Source of the DNA: Methylibium petroleiphilum PM1
GTDB lineage: Bacteria; Pseudomonadota; Gammaproteobacteria; Burkholderiales; Burkholderiaceae_C
Assembly: GCF_000015725.1 (NCBI RefSeq)
Contig: NC_008825.1
Location: 992,001 to 1,056,000, forward strand
Direction of reading: 5' to 3'
DNA: 64,000 nucleotides
Under the pieces are notes generated by a model. That model was not told the origin of the DNA, did not search any database, and saw only the letters and a list, made by a program, of their open reading frames with translations. The position numbers and the translations under genes were made by a program. Below, one piece after another: positions 16,683 through 24,626 of the stretch (the stretch's first letter is position 1; the number at the start of each line of letters is the position of its first letter).

Positions 16683-17780
16683 ATGAGCCAAGCCACCAAC
16701 AACACGACGCCCGACACCCCGTCGACCGCGACGGGCGCCGCCGGTTCCGCGCGCTTCGCGGGCTGGGACAGCCGCAAGTACAACTACTTCACCCCCAAGG
16801 GCCGCAAGGCGACGCACTACGAGGACATGACCCTCGACGTGCAGCCCGACCCGAAGCGCTACCTGCTGCAGGACTGGATCATGTCCTTCGGCAACGGCGA
16901 CACCACCTACACCGAATCGTGGACCGCCGCGCGCTCGAGCGACTGGCACGTCTACCGCTCGGTCGACGAGGAGTGGGAGCGCACCCACTACCAGCGCCAG
17001 TCGACCATCGTCGGGATGATCTCGCAGGCGATCGAGAACGCGCGCCGCTCGGGCGCCGCGCAGCGCTACGACAAGACCTGGGTCAAGGTCCTGGAGAAGC
17101 ATCTCGGCGCCTACAAGCATGCGGAGTTCGGGCTCGGAACCTCGCTGATGCACGCGCAGCGGTACGGCTACACACAGATGATCAACTCGACGATCCTGAC
17201 CAATTCGTCATACAAGCTGCGCTTCGCCCAGGACATCACGCTCTACCTCGGTGACATCGGCCTCGACATCGAGGGCTTCGACGCCGAGATCGGCAAGACG
17301 CAGTGGCTGGAAGATCCGATCTGGCAACCCACGCGCCAGCTGATCGAGGCCATCGGCGGTGCGACCGACTACCTCGAGAAGTACTTCGCGGTGAACATGG
17401 TGTTCGAGCCGCTGGTGGGCGAGCTGTTCCGCAGCGGCTTCTTCATGCAGGCCGCCGCCGCGCAGAACGACTTCCTGACGCCGACCGTGGTGTCCTCGGC
17501 CGAAGGCGACTACCAGCGCAACCTCGCCAACTCGGTCGAGCTGTTCCACATGCTCACCGCCGACGCCACCCACGGCGCGCACAACAAGGCCCTGTTCGCC
17601 GGCTGGATGGCGCGCTACGGCGACATGGCCGTGAGCGCCGCCAAGAACCTGCAGCCGATCTGGTCGCTGCCGCGCACCAAGGTCGCGCAGTTCGAGGCTG
17701 CCTATGCCGCCGCCGTCGAGCGCGTGAAGGCCATCTCGCAGCAGATCGGCGTGGCACTGCCGGCCTCGCTGGCCGCCTGA
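16683..17780 (+). CDS. prmC: SDIMO hydroxylase, beta subunit
   Basis: 365-aa subunit with the ferritin-like helical fold of SDIMO beta chains. It opens with a low-complexity Thr-rich tail, then GWDSRKYNYFTPKGRKATHY, the typical entry of phenol/propane monooxygenase beta subunits. QDWIMSFGNGDTTYTESWTA follows. Iron ligands are absent as expected, because beta subunits are structural and hold the alpha dimer and the regulatory protein. A good ribosome-binding site (CAGGAGAGAG) lies 13 nt after the reductase stop. Confidence 0.88.
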   Translation: MSQATNNTTPDTPSTATGAAGSARFAGWDSRKYNYFTPKGRKATHYEDMTLDVQPDPKRYLLQDWIMSFGNGDTTYTESWTAARSSDWHVYRSVDEEWERTHYQRQSTIVGMISQAIENARRSGAAQRYDKTWVKVLEKHLGAYKHAEFGLGTSLMHAQRYGYTQMINSTILTNSSYKLRFAQDITLYLGDIGLDIEGFDAEIGKTQWLEDPIWQPTRQLIEAIGGATDYLEKYFAVNMVFEPLVGELFRSGFFMQAAAAQNDFLTPTVVSSAEGDYQRNLANSVELFHMLTADATHGAHNKALFAGWMARYGDMAVSAAKNLQPIWSLPRTKVAQFEAAYAAAVERVKAISQQIGVALPASLAA

Positions 17781-17814
17781 CGCCCCCCGACCCCACTGAA
17801 CCAAGGACAACACC

Positions 17815-18174
17815 ATGTCAGCTACCACGAACAGCAGTTCGATCTTCAAGGCCTTCAAGGATCTGGCCTTCGAGGAAACCGTGTCCCACCAGTGCGGTGT
17901 GACGATGAACGACAGCGTCGAGGCGCGCGCGATCGCCGAGCTGATGGCCACCAAGCCCGGCATCCGCGTGACCTACATGCCCGCGATGATCCGCATCGAC
18001 GGCGAGGGCCGCATCGAGTTCAAGATGGACGAGATCGCCGAGACGCTGGGCCGCGAGATGACGCCCCACCTGTTCGAGATCTCCACCTCGACCCACTACG
18101 GTCGGATGGTGATGGTCGACGAGAACACCGTGGTCCTGTTCGGGAACATGGAAGAAGCGATGCAGTACGAATAG
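17815..18174 (+). CDS. prmD: SDIMO coupling/effector protein (MmoB/DmpM family)
   Basis: 119-aa regulatory component without cofactor. The central VSHQCGVTMNDSVEARAIAE and the following MATKPGIRVTYMPAMIRIDG match the MmoB/DmpM fold that docks on the hydroxylase alpha subunit and gates O2 and substrate access. It is the last structural gene of the monooxygenase proper and is separated from the chaperonin gene by a strong inverted repeat. Confidence 0.9.
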   Translation: MSATTNSSSIFKAFKDLAFEETVSHQCGVTMNDSVEARAIAELMATKPGIRVTYMPAMIRIDGEGRIEFKMDEIAETLGREMTPHLFEISTSTHYGRMVMVDENTVVLFGNMEEAMQYE

Positions 18175-18219
18175 TGCCCCCGCCTGCGATGGGCGCCGCG
18201 GCGTCCATCGCAGGGGCAC
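18174..18219 (+). other. Long inverted repeat between coupling protein and chaperonin genes
   Basis: Perfect 10-nt arms CCTGCGATGG (18183-18192) and its complement (18205-18214) enclose a 12-nt loop that is itself self-complementary. Flanking GTGCC (18174-18178) and GGCAC (18215-18219) extend the stem across a small bulge. No T-run follows. It is probably an mRNA 3'-stabilising or partial termination element that lowers expression of the downstream accessory genes. Confidence 0.6.
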
Positions 18220-18258
18220 TTGAACAGCCAGCCACACGAGAGACAGAGGAGACGAGCC

Positions 18259-19896
18259 ATGCCCAACATCATGTTGCATGACGAAGAGGCACGCCTGGCG
18301 CTGGGCCGGGGTGTCGCGAAGCTGGCCAAGGCGGTCCGCGGGACGCTGGGCCCGCGCGGCATGAACGCCATCATCGACCGCCCGATCGGCACGCCGATCA
18401 TCTCGCGCGACGGTGTCAGCATCGCCGCCGAGATCGAGCTCGAGGACCCGTTCGAGAACATCGGCGCGCAGGTGCTGCGCGAGGTCTCGAAGCAGACCAA
18501 CGAGATCGCCGGCGATGGCACCACCACGGCCACGGTGCTGGCCGATGCGCTGGTGCAGGACGGCCTGGCCTGCCTGGCCAAAGGCGCGAATCCGGTGGAG
18601 CTGGTGGAAGGCCTGGAGCGCGGCGTGGCCGCGGCCATCGGGCTGCTGAAGTCGGCGGCGACGCCGCTGGCGAACACCGAGGCCCTGCGCGCCGTGGCGG
18701 TGGTGGCGGCGAACGACGAGACGACCGGCCACCTGGTGGCCGAGGCCCTGGAACGCGTGGGCGCCGACGGCATCGTCGACGTCGAGTTCGGCACCACCGT
18801 CGAGACGGTGCTGGACGTGGTGGACGGCATGGCCTTCGACCGCGGCTACCTGTCGCACCACATGATCTCCGACGTCGAGAAGATGCAGGTGGTGCTGGAG
18901 CAGCCACTGATCCTGATGACGGACCAGCGCCTGCAGACCCAGGAGGAGGTCGGGCTGCTGCTGCGACTGGCCGGCGAGGCCAAGCGCCCGCTGCTCATCA
19001 TCGCGGACGAGGTGGCTCCGGCGTGCATCGTCACGCTGCTGGCCTGGCGCGAGAAGTCCGGCATCCCGGTGGCGGCCATCCATCCGCCCGAGTACGGACA
19101 CTGGCGCAAGGCCATGCTGGAGGACATCTCCATCCTGACCGGTGGCCGCGTGATCGCGCGCGACCTTGGCGGCAGCCTGGGCGCGGTGGAACTGCGCGAC
19201 CTGGGCCGCGCGCGCCAGGTGCGGATCTCGTCCAACCAGACGGTCATCAGCGCCGGCGGTGGCGATCCGGCACTGATCGCCGCGCGCCGCCAGCAGGTGG
19301 CACGCCAGCACGAACTGGCGCCGCCGAACATCGACAAGGACAAGCTCAAGGAGCGGCTGTCGAAGCTGTCGGGCGGGACCGCGCTGCTGCAGGTGGGCGG
19401 TGCGACGCCGGTGGAGCAGAAGCGCCGCCTCCACCTGGTGGAGGACGCCATCCACGCGGCACGCGCTGCGGTCGCCGAAGGAGTGGTCCCCGGCGGCGGC
19501 CTGGCCCTGCTGCGGGTGTCGAGCGGGCTGGACGCCGAGGTGGCGCGCAGCGAGGGTGCGGTGCGCGAAGGCGTGCGCCTGTTGCAGCGCGCGCTGCAGC
19601 AGCCGCTGCGCCACATCGCCGCCAACGCCGGCCTCGACGGCCCGGCGGCGGTGCGCAAGGCGCTGGACTCGGCGCCGGGGGTCGGGCTCGACGCACGCGA
19701 CGGCCGCTTCGTCGACCTGGCGGCGGTCGGGATTATCGACCCGGTGAAGGTGAGCTACAGCGCCGTGCGCAATGCCGTCTCGGTGGCGGCGCTGATCCTC
19801 ACCACGCAGACGCTCATCGCCAAGAAGCCGGAAGACATGGACCCCACCGCGGGCCCGGCGCTGGGCGGGGGTGCGGAGCGGCTGGGGCGGCAATGA
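18259..19896 (+). CDS. Divergent GroEL-like chaperonin dedicated to the monooxygenase
   Basis: 545-aa chaperonin paralogue; the start MPNIMLHD follows GAGGAGACG. Hallmarks of the GroEL equatorial domain are present (TLGPRGMNAIID, RDGVSIAAEIELEDPFENIG, GDGTTTATVLADAL and GVVPGGGLALLRV). It is clearly divergent from housekeeping GroEL and lacks the GGM-repeat tail, ending in GGGAERLGRQ. No groES partner is adjacent. Similar chaperonins (MimG/PrmG/MmoG) are needed for folding of the hydroxylase in propane, acetone/phenol and methane monooxygenase systems, so the same role is expected. Confidence 0.88.
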   Translation: MPNIMLHDEEARLALGRGVAKLAKAVRGTLGPRGMNAIIDRPIGTPIISRDGVSIAAEIELEDPFENIGAQVLREVSKQTNEIAGDGTTTATVLADALVQDGLACLAKGANPVELVEGLERGVAAAIGLLKSAATPLANTEALRAVAVVAANDETTGHLVAEALERVGADGIVDVEFGTTVETVLDVVDGMAFDRGYLSHHMISDVEKMQVVLEQPLILMTDQRLQTQEEVGLLLRLAGEAKRPLLIIADEVAPACIVTLLAWREKSGIPVAAIHPPEYGHWRKAMLEDISILTGGRVIARDLGGSLGAVELRDLGRARQVRISSNQTVISAGGGDPALIAARRQQVARQHELAPPNIDKDKLKERLSKLSGGTALLQVGGATPVEQKRRLHLVEDAIHAARAAVAEGVVPGGGLALLRVSSGLDAEVARSEGAVREGVRLLQRALQQPLRHIAANAGLDGPAAVRKALDSAPGVGLDARDGRFVDLAAVGIIDPVKVSYSAVRNAVSVAALILTTQTLIAKKPEDMDPTAGPALGGGAERLGRQ

Positions 19897-19991
19897 CGCG
19901 TCGCCGGCGCACCCGGCTGATCTGCGGACTGGTGATCACGGGCGCAGGCCTCGTGATCGCCATCGCCGGACTCGTCGGGCACTGGTTCTGA
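19893..19991 (+). CDS. 32-aa single-span membrane peptide
   Basis: A tiny ORF whose ATG overlaps the chaperonin stop (ATGA). It encodes an Arg-rich start (MTRRRRTR) followed by one hydrophobic helix (CGLVITGAGLVIAIAGLVGH) and a stop. Strict overlap and the basic-then-hydrophobic layout argue for translational coupling and insertion with a cytoplasmic N-terminus. The Gly-every-few-residues pattern could mediate helix packing, perhaps with the Nramp transporter encoded 46 nt downstream. There is no homology basis for a function, and gene status is uncertain because of its size. Confidence 0.45.
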   Translation: MTRRRRTRLICGLVITGAGLVIAIAGLVGHWF

Positions 19992-20037
19992 CGGCCGGGA
20001 TGTTGGGCGACAGGCACGACAAGAAGAAGGAGGGGAC

Positions 20038-21429
20038 ATGACCAACCTCGAGCAAAGCGTGGACATGCGTTGGCGTGTCCCGGGACAGTGGCGCATGTTC
20101 GGCTTCATCGGGCCGGCGGCCATGGTGAGCGTGGGCTACATGGACCCGGGCAACTGGGCCACCGACCTGGAGGGCGGCGCGCGCTTCGGCTATCAGCTGC
20201 TGTGGGTGCTGCTGGCGTCGAACATCATCGCGGTGCTGCTGCAGAGTCTGGCCGCGCGGCTGGGCATCGTCGGTCGACTCGACCTCGCCCAGGCCTGCCG
20301 GGCCGGCTACTCGCGCCCGGTGTCGATGGCGCTGTGGGTGCTGTGCGAGCTGGCGATCATCGCCTGCGACCTGGCCGAGCTGCTGGGCAGCGCGATTGCA
20401 CTCAACATGCTGTTCGGCATCCCGCTGCTATGGGGTGTGGTCATCACCGCCTTCGACGTGATGCTCATCATGGTGCTGCAGCACTACGGCATCCGCAAGC
20501 TCGAGGCCGTGGTCGCCGCACTGGTGCTCACCATCGGCGTGTGCATGGCGATCGAGATGGTGCTGGTGCAGCCGGTGCTCGGCGACATCGTCGGCGGCCT
20601 GGTCCCGCGCATCGACGCCAACAGCCTGCTGGTCGCGATCGGCATCCTCGGCGCGACGGTGATGCCGCACAACCTCTACCTGCATTCGTCGCTGGTGCAG
20701 ACGCGTCGCATCTCGCACACCCCCCAGGGCCAGCGCGAGGCCATCCGCTACAACTTCGTCGACACGCTGCTGGCGCTGAACATCGCGTTCATCATCAATG
20801 CGTCGATCCTGGTGCTGTCGGCCTCGACCTTCTTCACGCAGGGCATCGAGGTCAATGAGCTCCAGCAGGCGCACAGCCTGCTGACGCCGCTGGTCGGCAC
20901 CACGCTGGCGGCCACCGTGTTCGCGATCGCACTGCTCGCCGCCGGCCAGAGCTCCACGCTCACCGGCACGCTGGCGGGCCAGGTGGTGATGGAGGGCTTC
21001 CTGTCGCTGCGCATGAGCCCGCTGGCGCGCCGGCTGCTGACCCGCGGGCTGGCCATCGTGCCGGCCGTCGGGGTGCTGCTCTACCAGGGCGATGCCGGCG
21101 TGCTGCAGCTGCTGATCATGAGCCAGGTGGTGCTGAGCCTGCAGCTGCCGTTCGCCATCGTGCCGCTGGTCCGGTTCACGAGCGATCGACAACTGATGGG
21201 TCAGTTCGCCAGCCCGCGCTGGGTCCGGGTCGCCGCCTGGTCGGCCGCGGCCGGCATCGTGTCGCTGAACGCCTGGCTGGTGTGGCGCACGCTGGCTGCA
21301 GGTTCCGCGGACGGTGCGCCCTGGTATGCCTACGTGCTGGTCGGTGCCTTGACGACCCTGCTGTTGTGGATCTCGTGCGTGCCCCTGAAACTGTCTGCAC
21401 CGGCGGTGCTGGAGGAGCGAGCTGCCTAG
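20038..21429 (+). CDS. Nramp-family divalent metal transporter
   Basis: 463-aa polytopic protein with about 11 TM helices. The two canonical substrate motifs are present: DPGN at residues 36-39 (MDPGNWATD) and MPHN at 209-212 (ATVMPHNLYLHS). The metal-contacting Met marks a transition-metal (Mn2+/Fe2+) rather than Mg2+-type Nramp. AAGGAGG lies just before the ATG. It is placed between the chaperonin and the sigma-54 activator in the monooxygenase locus, so it may import Fe2+ (or Mn2+) for the diiron hydroxylase. An ordinary MntH elsewhere in the genome would be the housekeeping copy. Confidence 0.85.
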   Translation: MTNLEQSVDMRWRVPGQWRMFGFIGPAAMVSVGYMDPGNWATDLEGGARFGYQLLWVLLASNIIAVLLQSLAARLGIVGRLDLAQACRAGYSRPVSMALWVLCELAIIACDLAELLGSAIALNMLFGIPLLWGVVITAFDVMLIMVLQHYGIRKLEAVVAALVLTIGVCMAIEMVLVQPVLGDIVGGLVPRIDANSLLVAIGILGATVMPHNLYLHSSLVQTRRISHTPQGQREAIRYNFVDTLLALNIAFIINASILVLSASTFFTQGIEVNELQQAHSLLTPLVGTTLAATVFAIALLAAGQSSTLTGTLAGQVVMEGFLSLRMSPLARRLLTRGLAIVPAVGVLLYQGDAGVLQLLIMSQVVLSLQLPFAIVPLVRFTSDRQLMGQFASPRWVRVAAWSAAAGIVSLNAWLVWRTLAAGSADGAPWYAYVLVGALTTLLLWISCVPLKLSAPAVLEERAA

Positions 21430-21537
21430 GGTGCGGCCCCGATGGCAATGCAGGGGCGCGTGACGCCCAATCCCGGAACAAGCAAGGCGCGCTGAGGCAC
21501 CACGCCCGGACGAGCCCGCAGGTCGGAGGAGACAGCC

Positions 21538-23574
21538 ATGGTCAACAGCCATTTCCCCAAGCCCGTGACGACGCCGCCGTTGTCGATCGGGCCACAAGGC
21601 GAGTTCGAGCCGCAAGGTGTTCGGGAGACCACACAGGCCTGGGAGCAGTTCGTCTCCGGGCAGTCGCTCGTGCAGTCGGCCGTGCCCAAGCACGTGCTGT
21701 CGTCGTGGCAGCGCAGCCGCCGCTTCGGCGTCGAACCCGGCTCGCGCAAGGCCCCGCTCGCGATCCGGGGCGACGACGAGCTCGAGCAGCTCCGGCTGCG
21801 CAACCGCGATCTGGTCTGGGCCGCGCAGGGCATCTTCATGTCGTCGGCACACCTGCTCGCGAAGTCGGGCTCGATCATGCTGCTGACCGATGCCACCGGC
21901 ATCGTGCTCGAATCATCGGGCGATGCGCGCACGCTGGACGCGGCGCAGGATATCCACCTGACCCACGGCGGCAACTGGAACGAGAGCGTGGTCGGTACCA
22001 ACGGCATCGGCACCGCGCTGGCCACCGGCCGGCCGATCCAGGTGCATGCCGCGCAGCATTTCTGCGAAGGCATCAAGAGCTGGACCTGCGCGGCCGCCCC
22101 GGTCTACCTGTCCGGCACCGATCAGCTGCTCGGCGTGATCGATATCTCGGGCCCGCCCGCGACCTTCCAGCTCAACAACCTCGCGCTCGCCGTGGCGTGC
22201 GCCCGGCAGATCGAGTCGGTGCTGGCCGAGCGCACCAGCCGCGAGCACAACGTGCTGCTGGAGGCCTGCCTCAACCACCCGGGGCGGGCCGGCGCCGCCG
22301 CCATGGTGGTGATCGACCGCAACGCGCGCATCGTGCACAGCAGCGGCTGCCTCACGCCGGATCTCGCGGTGCGGCTGGCGGACGGTCTCAAGGGGCGCCA
22401 GATCTCCGCCTGGAACAACCGGCTGCCGGACGGGCTGCTGGGCGAATGGATGAACCCGGTGCGCCTCGACGGCAGCGCGATCGGCGCGCTGCTGATCGTG
22501 CCCAAGCGCTCGATCGGCCGGATCCTGCAGCGCCCGGAAGGCGATCTGCCCCAGCTTCCGGCACCGGCCGCGCCGACCCTCGCCGCCGCCCCGGCACCGG
22601 AGTGCCTGCCGGGCGTGGTGGGCGCCAGCAGTGTCTTTCGCGGCGCGATCGAACGCACCAAGCTGCTCGGGCGTCGCCGGGTCTCGGTGCTGATCCAGGG
22701 CGAAACCGGAGCGGGCAAGGAGTTGTTCGCCCGCGCACTGCACGAGGAGGAGCGCAAGGGCGGCAGCTTCGTGGCCTTCAACTGCGGCGCGACGACCAAG
22801 GAGCTGATCGGCAGCGAGCTCTTCGGGCACGTGCGCGGCGCCTTCACCGGGGCCACCAGCGAAGGACGAGCCGGGCGCTTCGAACTCGCCCACGGCGGCA
22901 CCTTGTGCCTCGACGAGGTGGGCGAGCTGCCGCTGGACCTGCAGCCGGTGCTGCTGCGCGCGCTCGAGGAGGGCGTGGTCTACCGGCTCGGCGACACCAC
23001 GCCGCGGCCGGTCGACGTGCGGCTGGTGGCGATGACCAACCGTGATCTGCTGCAGGAGGTCGAGGCAGGGCGCTTCCGTCGCGATCTCTTCCATCGCATC
23101 GGCGTCACGCGGATCCAGGTGCCGGCCCTGCGGGAACGCGATGGCGACGTCGACCTGCTCGTCGACCACTTCGTGCGGACGCTGTCGGTGCGCCATGGCG
23201 TCGCGAGCCGGGAGATCGGCCCGGACGTTCGGCAGCTGTTGCGGGCCTATGCCTGGCCCGGCAATGTGCGTGAACTGCGCAACGTGATCGAGTCGCTCCT
23301 GCTCACCTCCGATGACGAGGTGGTGCGGCGGGAGGAGTTGCCGGCAGAACTGCTGGCGACGCTCGACGGCGCCAAGGCTCCGGCGCTCGACGCCGATCTC
23401 ACGAGCCTGGAGGCCACTGAACGCCTGACCATCCTGCAGGCGATCCAGCGCGTGCACGGCAACCTGGCGTTGGCTGCACGGGTGCTCGGCATCTCGCGCA
23501 GCACGCTGTACCGGAAGGTCGAGCGCTACCAGCTCGACGATGTCGTGAAGGCGAGCAACGATGGCGAAAACTGA
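21538..23574 (+). CDS. Sigma-54-dependent activator, AcoR type (GAF-AAA+-Fis)
   Basis: 678-aa enhancer-binding protein. The N-terminal half (to about residue 350) has the AcoR-like GAF sensory region ([20 protein letters not shown] and the following [20 protein letters not shown]). The AAA+ domain has Walker A GETGAGKE, the sigma-54 loop GAFTGA and Walker B GTLCLDEV. The C-terminal Fis-type HTH is [19 protein letters not shown]. It is the last gene of the locus and presumably drives the promoters at 11074 and 13755. The effector, perhaps the hydrocarbon or its alcohol or ketone, is unknown. Confidence 0.88.
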   Translation: MVNSHFPKPVTTPPLSIGPQGEFEPQGVRETTQAWEQFVSGQSLVQSAVPKHVLSSWQRSRRFGVEPGSRKAPLAIRGDDELEQLRLRNRDLVWAAQGIFMSSAHLLAKSGSIMLLTDATGIVLESSGDARTLDAAQDIHLTHGGNWNESVVGTNGIGTALATGRPIQVHAAQHFCEGIKSWTCAAAPVYLSGTDQLLGVIDISGPPATFQLNNLALAVACARQIESVLAERTSREHNVLLEACLNHPGRAGAAAMVVIDRNARIVHSSGCLTPDLAVRLADGLKGRQISAWNNRLPDGLLGEWMNPVRLDGSAIGALLIVPKRSIGRILQRPEGDLPQLPAPAAPTLAAAPAPECLPGVVGASSVFRGAIERTKLLGRRRVSVLIQGETGAGKELFARALHEEERKGGSFVAFNCGATTKELIGSELFGHVRGAFTGATSEGRAGRFELAHGGTLCLDEVGELPLDLQPVLLRALEEGVVYRLGDTTPRPVDVRLVAMTNRDLLQEVEAGRFRRDLFHRIGVTRIQVPALRERDGDVDLLVDHFVRTLSVRHGVASREIGPDVRQLLRAYAWPGNVRELRNVIESLLLTSDDEVVRREELPAELLATLDGAKAPALDADLTSLEATERLTILQAIQRVHGNLALAARVLGISRSTLYRKVERYQLDDVVKASNDGEN

Positions 23575-23760
23575 AGCGCGAGCAGTACGCGACGTTTCGC
23601 CGCGCACCGATCCACCGCAGCACGGAGCCCCGACCGGCTCCGGGGCGGTGAAAGCCGGTGCGGGCCGGGCACGTCATGCCGGCGTATTACCGATGACCGC
23701 CTTCGTCGTGAAACACTCCATCGAGCGGCCCGCATCCAATGCACCGCGAAGGACTCCCTG

Positions 23761-24111
23761 ATGTGCAAGCTCTATGTCCAGGCCGATCCCCTCCAGTACG
23801 AACCTCGGCAGCGATCCGTCCGCATCCACGGCGTCATCACCAGCATCCGGCTCGAGAACCTGATGTGGCGGGTTCTGTCCGACATCGCCTCCGAACAGAA
23901 GTGCACGACGAACGCGCTGATCACCAAGCTGTACGACGAGGCGACCACGCACCGTTCGGAGTCGGCCAACTTCGCATCCTTCCTGCGCGTCACCTGCGTC
24001 CGCCACCTGATCGATTCCGGCCGGCTGGGCCGGGAGCGCGACCGGGTCCGGCGCGAGGCGGAAGAGGAGACCTGGGACATCGAGGAAAGCCAGGCGGTGT
24101 TCGCGCACTAG
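23761..24111 (+). CDS. Ribbon-helix-helix (RHH_4-like) small protein
   Basis: 116-aa protein. The segment RSVRIHGVITSIRLENLMWR, continuing VLSDIASEQKCTTNALITKL, matches the ribbon-helix-helix domain family seen in many proteobacterial small proteins (a strand with basic and hydrophobic residues, then two helices). The C-terminal tail is highly acidic (RREAEEETWDIEESQA). AAGGA precedes the ATG. It could bind DNA as a dimer or act as a protein partner; no target is visible. It sits between the sigma-54 activator and the HD-like gene, 8 nt from the latter. Confidence 0.65.
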   Translation: MCKLYVQADPLQYEPRQRSVRIHGVITSIRLENLMWRVLSDIASEQKCTTNALITKLYDEATTHRSESANFASFLRVTCVRHLIDSGRLGRERDRVRREAEEETWDIEESQAVFAH

Positions 24112-24119
24112 AGAGCACC

Positions 24120-24620
24120 GTGGAGATTCCAGCCCCCCTTCCGGCGGGAGCGGTCGGCCCCGCGGCGAGTCCGGGACCGTTGCGCGCCGGTCCGCCGCGC
24201 AGCTTCGACGAGTTCGAGCGGCGCCTGCCCCGTGGCGCGGCCCTGGCCTCCGCGGGCTGGGCCGGGCAGCGTGCGGCCACGCTGGCACGTCGGGCCGGCG
24301 CCTGCGACCAGCTGATCACCGCCGCGCTGGTGCACGACTTCGCGCGCTACTTCGACGGCCGCGAGGAAGCCTGCGTGGCCCGGCGCAGCGCCGACCTGCT
24401 CGTCGACGTGTTCCCGGCGCCAGTGCTCGAACCGATGCGCTGCCTCGACCGGCAGGCGGCGCGGCCGGCCGACGCCGGTGTCGAACCGGCGCCCCGCGCC
24501 ATCACGCAGGGCCGGCGGCTGCGTGCCTACATCGATTCGGCGAGCACCTGCAGCGACGACCTGCTGCTGCCGTGGAAGACGCTGCTCGACATCGCGCGGC
24601 GCACCTCCTTCGACGGCTGA
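24120..24620 (+). CDS. Degenerate HD-domain (PhnZ-like) protein
   Basis: 166-aa protein starting at a GTG 8 nt after the RHH gene, with GAGAG upstream. The segment AGACDQLITAALVHDFARYF keeps one HD pair in the position of the second helix of PhnZ-like HD oxygenases. The tail PAPVLEPMRCLDRQAARPAD and SASTCSDDLLLPWKTLLDIA follows the same family plan. The His residues expected before and after the HD pair appear replaced (GWAGQRAATLARR and EPMRCLDRQ), so the dinuclear metal site is probably lost. It may be a structural relic or a non-catalytic partner. It lies 6 nt before glcD. Confidence 0.5.
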   Translation: MEIPAPLPAGAVGPAASPGPLRAGPPRSFDEFERRLPRGAALASAGWAGQRAATLARRAGACDQLITAALVHDFARYFDGREEACVARRSADLLVDVFPAPVLEPMRCLDRQAARPADAGVEPAPRAITQGRRLRAYIDSASTCSDDLLLPWKTLLDIARRTSFDG

Positions 24621-24626
24621 TTCGCG

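Noticed and set aside
17818-19893. 691-aa minus-strand frame opposite the coupling protein and chaperonin
   Set aside because: His/Gln/Arg-rich shadow; the plus strand has conserved MmoB and GroEL motifs.
21444-21460. TGGCAATGCAGGGGC ahead of the SDIMO activator as a sigma-54 promoter
   Set aside because: The -24 half is good but the -12 half lacks TT; probably chance.
23561-23761. 66-aa frame overlapping the end of the SDIMO activator gene
   Set aside because: No Shine-Dalgarno sequence, disordered composition, and it runs into the start of the better-supported RHH gene.
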